Shown here piece by piece: positions 21,401 through 34,620 of a DNA stretch of 64,000 nt. A model generated the notes under the pieces. It searched no databases. It was not told where the DNA came from and saw only the letters and a list, made by a program, of their open reading frames with translations. Made by a program: the position numbers and the translations under genes. Source of the stretch: Tigriopus japonicus (Eukaryota > Arthropoda > Copepoda > Harpacticoida > Harpacticidae); assembly GCA_010645155.1 (NCBI GenBank), contig CM021314.1, positions 2,488,254-2,552,253 of the forward strand, read 5' to 3'. How positions within the stretch are numbered: position 1 is the first letter of the stretch; the number at the start of each line of letters is the position of its first letter.

Positions 21401-24400
21401 TGTTCAAATGTTATTGGTTTTCACAAGCCCCTTTCGTTGCTCGAACCCCATCCTGAAAATGTTCAAACCATTTGCTGAATGAGATACACCGTGCGTGCAT
21501 TATGTAGAGCCAAATACTAGCAGGGTTGGTTCAGAATTATGTCTCCAATCTTTCCGAAAGCAGGGACATTGATTTTAGTCAAATTAGGGATGAAACGGGT
21601 TTTCATTATTGAGTTTCTTTTATACTTCCTTGTTTACCCTACAAATGGATTTTTAAATCTTAGCTTATGGGATGGTGCTTGGAACGCTAATTCTTGTCCA
21701 CAAAATGATCACTTTGAGCCTTTCTTAGGACGGTATGTTGTGCTTTAAATTGGAGATGAAAAGACAGTCAGGGCCATCTGGCGGTAAAACAATTTTGGGC
21801 AATTTTTAAAGACAGCAGTGTCGTAGCTGAACATAAATAGAAGCAAAATATGAAGCGAAATCAATTTTCAGAAATAAATTTGATTCTGCTGGCAAGATCG
21901 ATACAAACGAGTCTAATTGCAATAACTGGACATCTTGCATTTGTTTTTCCTCCAACTAGTGGCAGACTTTTAAGCTTGCATAAAACTGCTTCATATCACT
22001 ACTTTGACATTCCAGGCCTACGAATAATGAAAAAATATATCTGAAATCTAGATTTTTTTACTTTTTAAGAGCAAACACCACAACGGCTCTTGTCTAAAAC
22101 TTCTCCTCAAGCTTAATTAGACTGCAATTGTTTCATTCCAATGAGAGTTGTGCAAAAAGGCAATAAAAGTGCAGGAAACTTGTTTTTGGCAAAGGTCACA
22201 TTAAAGAGTTAATTACATACACACCTGATCTCAAGAATATTTTATGCATTGTATGTACTTGAAAACCATTCTTTATTGAATAATGAGCCATGTTGAAGCC
22301 CTGGGATGCTGATTATTAAAAAAAACTTTGAAGACCAGCTTAAGCAAACTTTCCCGACCATTTAATAATAGTCTAACAACAACATAATAATCCTCAAGAG
22401 TGCTTACGCTTGAGAAGACTAGTCAGTACCTAAAATCAATTGTTAAGGAGCATTTTTGAATTACAGAACATATTCTCTTGTGATAAACAATTTTTTTAGT
22501 ACAAGTTGAAGGTTTTGACAAGCAAACTATAATCCATCTCTCCAATTCAATTATTTGCTACTCTTGTGCCATAACTCTGCCAATACACACGATGTAAGCG
22601 AAAAAGAATTCCTATTACACATGCAATAGGTTCCCATGCTGTTGATGCAACAACCCGTTCAGTCACTCCATCCAATCTCAAACGTCCCTCGAAACAGAGA
22701 TCTTTCAGCCACCCCTCATTTCATCCCTGGGATGAACTACGAACTTCCGACATCTCATCTGCCATCCAACATTTGTCACAGCCCTCGTGGTTGTGCGGAA
22801 TTCAATGTATTAAGAGGACAGGCATCGTGGTGCAAATCGACCCCAATCCAATTTCCGATCAGATAAGACTCGCGCCACGCTCGGGAATAACAAATCCGAG
22901 GGTAGACAGAAGCGTGTACAGAGTTTCGGTTGCCACTCATTGTACTGAGAGTCTTGTGTCTCAAGTTGTTGGTTCATTAGACCATTTAATCCTCCATAAG
23001 CTCTAAATTGTCTTAAGAAGTTGAGAAGTTGACCAATTTTGACCCATGACAAGGACCTAGGTATTTCTAATTGACTTTCTCCTGTAGAGAAAATGGCAAA
23101 AAAACGATCTAATTATTTCGCTTTTTTTCCACGTGCGATGTTTTAAAATACAATTCTGCAATATTCGAAATTATCTGTATCATATCAATGCGCAAAGTTC
23201 ATTGTAAATTTGCTAGTCCAATGACCAAAGGAAGAAGTGCCTCTCAAATTATACACAAAAATATTAATAGAATACATTCCTGAAATAAGTAGTTGTGCAA
23301 AAGATGTTCCTTGTCTAAACATTTATATTTTTGTATTGATAGCATAGCGTTCATTGGTTGCAGCTTGATTGTATGAAATCGGCAAAAATTGAAATCGATC
23401 TAGCAGACATTTTTCAATGAGAGCCGTGGTGAGATCTTATCGATAAACATTTTCAAAGCTGATGGAGGCAGCTGTCTTTTGGCGAGTATCTACGGAAGTT
23501 GCAGATCTGGGCAAGTTTTAAACAGGCACATTATTTAGAAACCAAGTTATGTCTAGGATTTATCGTTCACATTGCTTTTATTGTCAAATATTTCTGCATT
23601 CAGTCCAAAGTGATTGAATTCAGATTAGATTTTCTGCCCATATTTGGTTCACATCACTACCATTACAAATTGCATTGTAAATTGCATGAGAATAAAACGC
23701 AACAAAAAACTCAGTTAAACAACATGCTTCTTACTTTTAGTGCGTTTTTTTTGAACATATTTTTGCCAACTAGACAAAATACGAAAAAAACGGAGCCAAA
23801 CATTGGGAGAGAATCTCTCTCTTACATAATTCTTATTCGACGAATTATTCTAATATGAATGGCGTTAGTATTTAGAATGCATTTTTCACTCAGCAGCAAA
23901 GATATTCTTATACTATTTATGCTATTTCATGATCTAGTTTTCTTATCTCTAACATTGTTTCATCAAAACATGTTTTAGCAAGATTTGGAAAGATATATTC
24001 CATACATAAAAACAAGCCTCCCAATGCCACGCTTGTCAGATCATGAGGACGTAAATCACCAGGCCACGTGGCGTATTGATGGCCAAAAAACAAATTTCCA
24101 ATTCATTAACAATTTTAACATTTCCTTTTGATTTTCAGCATTCATCCACACGTCGCATCATCCCACACCGTTTACTCTAAAGCCCCTTTTTACGACGAAG
24201 GAGTGAATTGGGATCGATCAATCCATCCATCCACCTATGTACGTAACCTGACGGGCCAAATTGCGCCCGTGCAAAGCTCTTTGTACCGGAAAAATCGCCC
24301 TCAACCGAAAAGGAGGAAGAGAAAGGGATCGACAAAGAGAGAGCAGCTTTTTAAAAACTTGCTGGTACGTTCCGATTCGTTGGGAAGCCCTTTCTCTCAC

Positions 24401-26829
24401 CTATGATGACGATGGCGGTGATGATAATAATCGAACAGGTAGCGCAAGTGTTGCCAATATTTTCCAGGGCTCCTCCCCACGATTTCAATACATCAATTAC
24501 TCTCGCTTTTAAGAGAGAAAACCCGTGTTGGCGACCCTGATAATGGTCCCTCGGGTCGACGTGTCGATGACGTGGGTCCCTTTCTCCGAGATGTGACTTC
24601 CAGGGTCGGGTGCAAATGAGATGAGCCTGTTGCTTTCGGTCGATCTGTAGTCAGTTAGGTAGTTCGTTAGTAGCGCAGGTGTTCGCCATCAAATTGATGT
24701 CGCGTGGCTCCTGGTTGAGTTAGTGTTCAAGGTAGTAGCATGGGGCGAATGCCTTGTGGACTCTTATGTAGAGAGAATCTGTGTCTTTCACTCTCTGTCT
24801 ATTTCAATCATCGTGGAGTTCAGGTCCCGATATCGTCCATCTGGATTCCATCATTTGTGAAACAGACTCCGACCACATCGGTGGTCTCTTCTCTTTGATA
24901 TTGGATCCACTTGGAAACTTTGGATCTTGACGAAGAATTGGAACAGAAGATTTACTTGGTTGCAAGACAATGAGTATTGCAATAGGTACTGGAGATATGC
25001 GTATTGGCATCCAGTGTCTGTGTTTTACTCTCTGGATTGCGAACCATCTTTCATCGAATTCATCTGCGGACAAATTGTTTGGAGGGGACTTTTTAGCGAG
25101 GAAATAACTCAATGGAGTGGTATTAGAGTTACTTTGTGATTGAAATAATTAGAGTTTTTGTTTGGCGATATGTTTTCTGCATCAATTGTTGGCTCTGTTA
25201 ATGGGGTATTAATTAAAAGACTGACGTACAGTAACCCAAATTGGAAATCTTATCGTAATTCCACGTGCTTAGAGTTTTTTAAGAAAAAACTCCCAATTTA
25301 ATATTTCAATGATCTTACTAACGTTCGACAACTTTCTTTTTGAACGATTTTTTTACACGGGGAAATGTCAAATCTATTAAGGAAACGGATGAGACGTATA
25401 TGTTAATAATTTTTTTGATTCGTACCACTTTCATTGGCGATTTTGTGAAGAAACAGAAGTTGTTTCAATGCAAGGACTGAAAATGAAGTTAAACAAAAAG
25501 TTCAAATCAGATTCAAAATCTTGGCGAGGTTTTTGCCACAATTTGTGCAATATTTCTTGAAATATTAACTTTAATATCGTATCCTTGTCGTAATTATGGT
25601 GTATTATGTACAAGAATAATAAATACATTATGTTCCATTAATTTGATCTCTCACAATCAATGTTCTTCTCTAATCTTATGCATGCATTTGCGTATTTTTT
25701 TTCCGTCCTCCATGAATTTAGAAGTTTGTCAACAGGCACCTTACAGAATATTACATAATTTTTCCCATGTTTATTTCCTCCTCCTCAATTTACCACCCAA
25801 TACTTGGTCATTTTAAGGTCTCCTTTTCCAATCTAAAGCATCCCCATTTGAAATTTGTTTCAGTGTCGTTTATGATATCCTCGTTTACAGAGAGAAATGA
25901 ATTCTTTTAAGCAAAGACAGCCCCTTGACCACAAATTTGCGTTGATGAATAAGAAATTCAGTATCATAGATAAAGTAATTAAAGATATCTCAATTTTGAC
26001 GGCACTCAAAAGCACTCTCTGGAAGAGATTACCTAGTTATTCTTGGAAGCGGAGGTTCATAAGGAACGTCATAGAGTGCGCTACCTTGTTTGTAACGCAA
26101 ATATCCTTTTTGAAGTTCGTGTCTCAGAGTCAATCCAGAAAATACAGCCAGAGTCATCTAGAGGTCACGGATCAAACTACTGTCGCCGTAATCTGCCTGT
26201 TTAGCTAGAACTGATTAGTCTGGGGCTTGGTCTGTGTTCAGTATGACCAAGGATACCTCTTATTGTTCAAGGTACAGTCCTAGGTCTCCCTGAAATCACA
26301 AGTGATTTAAAACTGCGAAATACACAATGTATAACTATGATCCTATTGATTTGTTACTCTGTGGGTTAAATTCGAATTCAGTCTTGACCCAAGAAGCGGC
26401 TACAGGACAAAATGAGTAGTATAATGATGATGTCCCTTGGCTTCAGCTGATAGAAATTTAGATAATACTTTTGATGGGTTCGAAATACCTCTGAAGGGTC
26501 TTGGTATCATATACATATCGTTTTTCTTTTGTTTCGAAGACCTTTCGAAAGGAACTTTTTTGGTGCCAATTCATCATCCAAACATTCTAAAGTGCCAAAA
26601 CACGGTAGCTGACTTTGGAGATTAGAGTAGGAAGGGAGGCAAGATTTGCATCCACTTGAACTTTTTCAGCATTTCTTGCTCAATACCTTTTTTCCAAATC
26701 TTAATGTGGCTTGAATTTGCTAGCTATTGATACCACCTGCATAACTGGAGTCAGGACAAGGATTGAAAAGAGGGTGAGGGCAATTTTCCAATCGAAACGA
26801 GAAATATCTCCCTTTCCATGGAATTTTAG
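18446..26829. other. Long stretch without a confident gene
   Basis: Mostly AT-rich DNA. ORFs at 20703-20975, 22636-22866, 24128-24406 and 25897-26208 are open for 60-100 codons but lack a paired set of splice sites, family motifs or repeat evidence. A short minus-strand candidate at 19230-19367 is listed separately. A minus-strand open segment around 24804-25080 has acceptor-like TTTGTCCGCAG and could be an exon, but cannot be placed in a gene. No element with clear ends was found. Confidence 0.4.
19230..19367 (-). CDS. Short ORF or last exon, hydrophobic start
   Basis: Forty-five codons on the minus strand from ATG at 19367 to TAA. They begin MASFYLFVGVNMLNESNEPG (hydrophobic, then polar and acidic), with an upstream TTAG that could be an acceptor. 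The composition looks more protein-like than neighbouring ORFs, as in the end of a membrane protein. No partner exon was found and no family is recognised, so chance remains likely. Confidence 0.22.
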   Translation of the reverse strand: MASFYLFVGVNMLNESNEPGPSVDGVKGTNEANAVNEIELGFDHL

Positions 26830-27333
26830 TGAAAGAACCCCTGACCTTCGAACTTTGCATTATGCAGAACACGTTTCAGCCCCATTTATGATTATTTTTC
26901 AAATCATCCCTGTTGCTCTAAATCAACTAAACGATGGAGCTAAAGTTCAAACCTTGAAAAATATTTGCCTTGAGGCATTGGACCAATATTTGATTGTTAG
27001 AAATATTGAAAAGTCATATAATGTTTGGGGCAAGTAAGTCTTTAAGGTGTAGTCAAGCATTTTTCTTTAAACATGAACTTTTAAGATTTTGATGTAACTG
27101 CCATACTACCATAATCTTTCGATGGTACACCTTTGAAATATGGCTTTCTGATACTCACAAACTAAGATTAAAAAAACATTTTCGTCCATTCAGGGCGGGA
27201 AAACCACATTTTTGTTATCAACTTTCTTTATAATAGCTTTTCAATTTGTTCATTAGGATCATGAGATTATGGGAAATTGAAAAAGCGATCAAAAACACAC
27301 CATGGCAAATTTCCGTTGTCTTTTTACAAGAAA
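26830..27333 (+). CDS. Possible two-exon coding block, protein not recognised
   Basis: The first segment, 26830-27033, begins after a TTTTAG acceptor and ends at a strong GTAAGT donor. It reads as helical protein (for example VALNQLNDGAKVQTLKNICL). The second segment, 27257-27333, begins after CATTAG and ends at another GTAAGT donor. The phases match (2 bases out, 1 base in), giving about 93 joined residues. Further exons are needed on both sides and were not found. Two consensus GTAAGT donors with matching phase argue for a real gene or a recent pseudogene. Confidence 0.35.
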
Positions 27334-30301
27334 GTAAGTTGATGGATATTAGTAATCTTTATCTCATTTCTTACTTTAAACCACTTTCATATGACACCCA
27401 AGGGAGCTTTATTATTAAAGTAAAGTTTAAAAAGCTTCTGATTTTGAATTTAAGAAATGTTGTCAGAATAACCCAAAAAATATCACTCTTTTATTCAATA
27501 CTGTACATTTATTTGACAAGCTTATTGACGGCATGACGAGCGAAGGGATTGGGTTTTTTTGTCGACTGGCGCATCGACCCATGTAGTTGTGGAGATTCTT
27601 GGAGCCACATATCTAGAAATAAAGTCATGAATGAATTGTTTTAACCTCTATTTTATTATTAACCTTTAAGTATCAAGGTTTACAACTGTCAGAGAGAGAG
27701 AGAGAGACAAGCAAAGCGTATGAGCAATAAAATACAAAAGATTTGATAAATCTGGTTACCTGCCGTGGCTTTTTCTTTATTCTGTCTTCCGTTCTAGAAA
27801 AATAGTTTTCTGACCTTTGCTACAAAAAGAGACACTTCAAGCCGAAATACATACATACATGCAAATGTGTTTTCATGCTCTTTGTCAAAATCACTCAAAC
27901 TGTCTCTAGTTCCTGGGATCTGAAATATATCAAGGATAAAAGATTTCCTGAACAGACATGCCAATCCTATCTTACAACAAATTTCCAAACAAAACGGATC
28001 TTCCCATGCAATCTTTCCTTTGTGATGCATTGCAGCTCTTGATCATCTCACTCAATTCATGGACCCATTTATGAATCACGTGCCCTCGTCACTTGCAATT
28101 CAACTTCCTCGTCTCCAAAAAATCCTTGCTTACCCAAGAGCAATGATGTTGGAGCTTTTGGGTCGCCACAGAAGGGCTCAAGCATGGTAACTTGGGGAAC
28201 TCCAATTATCCCATTGAGCCCATTAGCTTCGTAAAGTCCCCCAATTGACGGAGAACGAAGCTCAGTTGGATCTGGAAATGCAAACAGTTTGAACATCCAG
28301 TCACACATATCGGATCACTCCACTGGGAAGAGAACTGGCTATTTTTAGCACCCCCATTTCCTTCTTGTTCCTAAGTACTAGTGCCGCGGGAGTTAACAGA
28401 GTGATCAAAATATTCAAATTTGACTACTCCTGCTGTTCAAGTGCTTATCAACAGGAAACAGTCTCATCCGATCATGACATCGCCAATATTGTATGCCAAA
28501 ATGAATGGTAAGTCTTGTTCCGTTGTTTTCTACATCCCGAAAAAATCTCACCACCTTCATCCTGACAGAATGAATCCACGGTTTGTATAATTGTAGAGTT
28601 GAGTCTCGTCACCGTGTTAAGGAGTAGAACCCAGGGAAATCATACCCAATTACCTGCGGCACTACTACTTAGCATAAGCGAGATCAATTGTGGTTTGTCT
28701 TTAACTTGACATGTCCAAGAGGATAACTTGGTGTTGATTCGTGTCAAAGAAACAATGAACTGATCTTTGGACACTTCTCCAACACCGCTTTAATCACAGC
28801 CTACGACGTCGACTCGAGGACCCCCTGATTGGAGGTGGAAAGGACCTTAGTATTGACACCACAAAAGGACGTCTTTTTAAGACACAAGGCAAGAGCACGA
28901 GAAAAGACACCTGAAAGCTGGTACAAGCACATATGTAGATAATGAGGCATTCTTTCTCACCTCAACACTCATCCCACGTACGGTCACCAACGAAAGCATG
29001 CCTTCTTCCTTCCATTGTTTGTACTGGGGACTCTTCAGTATTGGACGGGCAGCAATCGTTCATATCTATCTCCACCTGCTCATTGGGATTGGCTCTGGCA
29101 TCTGCAAGGATGGACACCAACACGACATTTGGGAGGTAGAAAGCGAGAGCACTAGCTTACCAAAAGGCAACTGGTGGATGTACGAGATTGTCCGAGGGCT
29201 CTAATTGCTTGATATTTTTGGAGATGTCAAAGGTCACTTTTATAGTTGAAGACATGGAAAATTTGTTCTGATGTTTATTTTGTAGAAAGGATGCGAAATC
29301 GTCGAAAGTGTAGTACTCTTTCAGTATGACTAACTGACGCTGTGATGGTTAGCAACTTTTCAACAAGTGCAGTAAAGGTTTGAAATAGGTGAACTCGAGT
29401 TTTACAATTGGCAAGCAGACAATTTTGTTACCTCTATTTCAATTTCAGAGCTTTGTTTAGGCCCATGAAAGATTACAGGAACTTTCCTCACAAATTTGAA
29501 TACTGTTCTGCTTAATAAATCACCAAAGAGCATTTGGACAAACTCCTACATTTAAGACCAAAACATTTTCATTGGGAAAACGTGAGAAAATATGCGGATA
29601 TGGTACCCAGTGGCTCCATTACCACGTATGTAATATAATCAAAAGCAGTGAATGGCATTCTGTCGTACAAAATGAAAAAAGTTAAAGTAAAGACACATTA
29701 ATAAACATTCTTAAATTGGCTAGTTTTCAACCGTGAATCTAGCCGAAAATTCTGTTTACAAATCGGAAGTAAAAATAATATAAAATAGGGTTTTCGTGGC
29801 TTTGGAATTGTTTCTTGAAATGATAAAAGTGCTCTCTCTCGAGAGACTTTTTGACTCAAAAATTCTTTACGATCAAACTTCTCTACTAATCAATTATTGC
29901 ACAATCCGGCAAAAAGAGAGTTGTGCGGATCATTAGGTGAGGCTTTCAGCTATAGCGTATGATGTAGATATATTTATAGTTGGCAGGGATTCTTTTGCAA
30001 TAAAACATTATGTGGTTCATCAAAAATGTATTTGTGCTATGGCAAAGAAAAGGCCATCAGCACACACTTCTAGAGGCTAAAACTGAACACTTGTTCTTGG
30101 AATCCACAAGTGCTTGTTTAATTGACAGAATGCAGGATTTGGATGAACTGTAGGTCGAGTGTAATGGCTTTTTTTCTCTTAGCTTAATTTAATTTTCGTT
30201 GACTTGAAAAAATATGTATTTTATGTTATATATACACCCTGGAGTATTGTTACTTTCCGTTTATTCCTCCCGTATGACTTATATCAGTGATACATTATAT
30301 T
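27334..30301. other. Intergenic, one exon-like segment
   Basis: Contains a GA microsatellite near 27692-27707 and the minus-strand exon candidate at 28134-28271. A short plus-strand ATG segment near 28477 ends at GGTAAGT and could be a tiny first exon. Otherwise nothing was recognised. Confidence 0.4.
28134..28271 (-). CDS. Possible internal exon, protein not recognised
   Basis: On the minus strand the segment follows a good acceptor (TTTGCATTTCCAG) and ends at a GTAAGC donor. It encodes 45 full codons including GGLYEANGLNGIIGVPQVTM and one cysteine. Glycine and proline content and GC-balanced codons differ from nearby chance ORFs. No partner exon was identified. Confidence 0.3.
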
Positions 30302-33067
30302 TCAATCATAAGTATATTCTTCAGAATACGAGTACCTATCTTCATCACTTCTTGAGCTATTCAAAGGCAAAACTTGCGATGTAAGATTAAAAGATGGTCT
30401 TTCTAGCGAGTAGGTTTGCTTCTCTATGGAATCAGTCCTCAAAGTGTCCATGGTCGAGCTTGATCCCGATTGGTCTTCAGAACCTTCAAAGCTGAATGTT
30501 TCCGTTGTACTTGAAAGTCTAGATTCTTCTGAAATGATTTCCTCACTTCCCATGGGTAATCGTTTCTCTTCAATTTGGGCTAAACGAGCTGATGAAGCGA
30601 ATTTATTCAGACTCTTGTAAGCGGCCTTTTTGTCCTTGAAACCAGATCTCAAGGAGGTTTTCTTGCGCAAATCCTCGACGTCTTTTGAATTTAATAGTTT
30701 GCCACTGAACTTGATTTTGAGTTTGTCTCTCGTTCTTCCCATTCTCAGTACTATTCTATCTCCAATGTTAAGGTCGGCATTGATTCCAGTGGAAACTAAG
30801 GTTTCGTGACCCTCGCCGTGATTTTCCGTGAATTTGACAGCATGTCCGATCTTGAATAATGGTATGGCTTCATCATCCGATCCCTTGGGTAATTTGCTAA
30901 CACTTCCTATGACCTGCTCAAAATGTGAAAGATGGTCCCCAGGTTCTGGCATGACTTGAATCTCCACTTTAATTTGCCAAAGTCCAGGATGACCAATGGT
31001 GAATAGATTTTGCCCATGAATCTTGACGAAATTGTCATTTTGAAGATGAGGGCTGCACTCTTGAAGAGGATCTTTGATTGGTGATACACAAATCTCATCA
31101 GTGTGCCAAATTCCTTCGTCTAGACATTTTGTGGTCACTGCTTCAGCTTCCTTCAATCCAGAGAGCTCCAGATTGCATTCAAACTCATCAATGTCAACCA
31201 ATGGATCTGAGAGTGAATCGAAATTGCCTTGTCTGAATACAGCAGTTTTCTCTGGAATAAGAGCATTTTAGCTCATTAACATGTTATATCATCTCGAGAA
31301 TGAATTGCAAGTCTTCTTAAGTTCCGCTTCAATAATAATAATAATTCATGGAAATTGTGTTCACCGAATTCAGCGATCTTCAAAGTAAGCCAACGCCAAA
31401 CCATTTTAAGACAAGATAAATCAGTAAAAGGCGAAAAAAGTTTCAAAAAGTCAAGTTTTCAATCAAATCATGTTTCTGTTTTTTCTATCTTCTTTCTATT
31501 TTTTTCTACTTTTTTTCTATCTTCTCAATTCAACACACTTTTGGCTTACATACTTTGGTATGTTCTTTTTTCGGTCAAAAAATATGGAGCTTGTTCTCTC
31601 CCCAGGAAAACCTCTGGCAACCACTTTTAGGGCGGCTCTTAATTATGAAAAAGTGTGCTTGTCATGTTGACATTGTGACCGTCAGAGTCCGGTCGTTAAT
31701 TTTGAGTCTTGAGGTTTCGTGGCCTCTTGAACTAGAATTGCTTAAGATTCACTTACTAAAGCAGAAACCTTGCATGTGATCTTATTTACTGATCTATTTT
31801 GCAATACTATCGGTACTTTATATTTCATCCCATCAGAAACCTTTTATTATGACTTGGTTTCTGGATCAGGGACAAAAAGAGCAGAAGAAGAGGACACTGG
31901 AAGGACTGTTTTTTGTTGTTTGATTCACCTAAAAGTTTACGTTTTTTACTTTTCCGGATTGATTTTCAACTAACAACACCATTAACTCACCTTTTGACTT
32001 ACTAGCTTCTTCTCCAGCCATGTTGTTTAAAATCATTAAGATATGGTGCCAATTTCGTAAGACTGATCGATGAAGTCTGGCCAATATGGTTGTAATCTCA
32101 GTGAGGACTGCATCAGTCTTGAACTTGACCTTGTCTTCAAAGTCCTTTCCAGAACCAGTTTTACGGATCTGTTGATCTTGATTGGCTCTGGACTTTATGT
32201 AATTGGCCAATGACTTGGCCAACCGATTCACTTCCAAAGCAATCTCCTCATGATCAACATCGTCGAAGCAATCTTCACCAGGATCACAGAAAGGAGCTTT
32301 AGCCTTCGTTTCGTCGCCATTCCCATCCAGTTGACTTTGAATTAGATCTTTAGATTCCTTTGTGATTTGCACCAAATCATTGAACCTCTTTGCCAGTTCA
32401 GAAATTTCTTCGGCATTTGGAAGATTTCCTGCTTCTATTTTTTCCAAGCAGTTCTCGATCTTAAACTTGATATCCAAGATCTCGTCGTGCTTTTCAAAAT
32501 CTTTTGGACTTGTCCTATTTTGAAGACCATTTTTCATGATGGTCAAAATGTTGAGATACAACGCTCTCTCCGGAGGTCCTTTGACCTCTTGTTGACGATT
32601 TGATTTCATACTCCTAAAGGCCAATTTGGTCTCATTGCCAATGATAGGTCGTATTCTTTCCAAGAGCAATTGGAACTTGGGATCATCGGGTCTGTGTATT
32701 CGGGTCAAAACCCGGCTTTTGATGTCTTTAAAAGGCTGAAAAGGTTGACCGACTGATTGATCCACCACTTCAGTGGCAGGTGAATTCGATGGGACATTTT
32801 GCCTATTCAATATTTCCTCTTTGAAAATTTCCTCATTGGTCCTTGGACTCCTTGGTCCCACATCGTCTTCAATGAACTCTGAGCGTTTTCTCGAACTCAG
32901 ATCACTCAAAACTGAGAGAAGTCCTGATTTGTCTACCAATGTAATTAGTTTCAATTTTTGATCATGGTTCCGAAATGAATTAAGTTGGTATTACCTGGTG
33001 AGGACTGGACTTTAGCCATCAATAGCCAACTGATAAGCAATCGAAACATGTACTGGAACCTCACCAT
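30302..33067 (-). CDS. Secreted protein, helical region plus possible C1q/TNF-like domain
   Basis: Three exons on the minus strand: 32995-33067, 31991-32932 and 30302-31251, giving 654 residues. All junctions are GT-AG and in phase. Exon 1 encodes a signal peptide (about residues 1-22, hydrophobic core LLISWLLMA). Exon 2 is charged and helical, with likely coiled coil and N-glycosylation sites. In exon 3, residues about 413-527 resemble a jelly-roll fold of the C1q/TNF kind: FTIGHPGLWQIKVEIQV near the start, INADLNIGDRIVLRMG later and IKFSGKLL at the end. This matches the PGLY...GD.V.L...F.G.LL pattern of C1q domains. A serine-rich tail of about 125 residues ends in tyrosines. No collagen repeat is present. 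The family call is tentative; the exon structure and secretion signal are firmer. Confidence 0.75.
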
Positions 33068-34118
33068 TGATGCAACAACGATATTCTAGCGATATTTCGA
33101 TGACATCACTTCATGTTCAACCTTGTCGGGAGAGATGTTTGGACATGGTGCTACTCCTGTTTCCTTGATTTATGGGATGGATCAATGCAGAGAGGTCTTT
33201 TTGTCTAATACAGGAGTAGATTTAAAAACAAAAGAGGGCATTTTAAAGATTGAATCAAAGTTTTTAAGCAAGATTACACTATCAACAAAACCAGGCTAGC
33301 ACATTCTGAAGTAAACTAGCAAATCAAACATGTAGCTTTGCCCTCAAAGCATATGAGCTTATGGGTTAGGATTTTCCCTTGAAACATTTTCTGTCGCTTT
33401 TCCAAGTTTTGAATTTGGAATTTTGTCCAATCTGAACAATTTATCCGGCTCAACCACGAAGCTTCTTTTGACGACCCTAATTTGTTCCGTGTTGGGCTTA
33501 ACTGGCAACAAAATCTTTGTAAGCTCGACCGACTTGGGCTGTCTGTGATGTCTTCCAACACGCGGGACCCGAAAGTTCGTGATTAAAGGAAACCTTTTAA
33601 TTTTCTTATCAGAAACATATCTAAACTATTTAGCTTATTTGATAGTAAAGTTTGGTTAGTGAAAATCCTCAATCCTGTTACAAATGTGTCTAAAGTATTT
33701 ACCTCTTATGTAAAAGTTAGTTTAATTTAGAGTGGAGTTTAAATAAACACCATTTACACAACTGAATATTGGTGCGGTGTCTTGACCAATCACCATCGTG
33801 AACCATTGGCACATGTGGTAGCCTACGACGACCAATATCTATCTTAGGGTATCCAGGCTTAACAAAATATGTTCAACAGTTATTAATTCCGATGGAAAAA
33901 TCGTAATGTATTGTAATAGTGATTTTATGAATAAATAAATATCTTTGGCAACCTTCCCAACACAAAACACGTTGATGCTTCCGACACCAGTTATTTATTA
34001 CACTCTTTTTTGGGAGGTTATTTAAGTGATCCTCGATTTTTTTATTTTTACAAGGTGAAAAAGACCTGCAGAGTTTTAAAGGGAGCCTTGTACGGGGGGG
34101 GGGGGTGACTCCAGGAAC

Positions 34119-34222
34119 CCTGACGCTAGTTTTTTAGACGCAAAAGATCGATCTCAAGATCGTACCTTAGTACTATAAGTCCGATCTTGAGATCGATCTT
34201 TGCGTCTAAAAAACTAGCTTCT
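34119..34222. repeat. Short palindromic element, copy 1
   Basis: Arms CTAGTTTTTTAGACGCAAAA / GATCGATCTCAAGATCG pair with the mirror sequence on the right, ending AAAAAACTAG. The spacer is only about 18 bases. A second copy lies at 54848-54953. Too small to code; probably a MITE that mobilises by its inverted ends. Confidence 0.8.
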
Positions 34223-34479
34223 GATCTTTTCCATGGTCAAAACGATCCACGAACAAAAAACAATCATGCCAAGACAAAGTTAACATAGTCACCAGGAAAT
34301 TCCTCCAGACCCAAACAAGTTATTTTTTAGACCAAAGATCTGTCGGACCCCAGAGGAGGGTGTTGCCCTACCCCTTTCCAGTCCAACTTGCCCCCTACCT
34401 TTAAGATGCAACCATGGGCTTCGAAGATAATTTGGGTGGAATGCAAGCTGCCTACGAAAAAATAATAATTTTTCTATGA

Positions 34480-34620
34480 CCTTTTAACTGTGACTGCTGT
34501 ACCGTGTGAACTTTTACTTTGATCGGTCTACCATCTGACATGTTTTCCTCGTGACTTTTTTCTTTGACCTATTTACCACTAACCGTTTTGCTTGTGACCT
34601 ACAATCTTGCAAAATTAACC
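34480..34620. repeat. Degenerate TGACC tandem array
   Basis: Repeats of the form TGTGACCTxTTTACC spaced at about 16-18 bases with much variation, like the right arm of the element at 49708-50375. No inverted partner is obvious nearby, so this looks like a single-arm remnant. Confidence 0.55.

Noticed and set aside
24128..24406. Basic 92-codon coding exon
   Set aside because: It has an acceptor-like TTTTCAG upstream but no matching donor or partner exon, and its low-complexity basic run gives no family.
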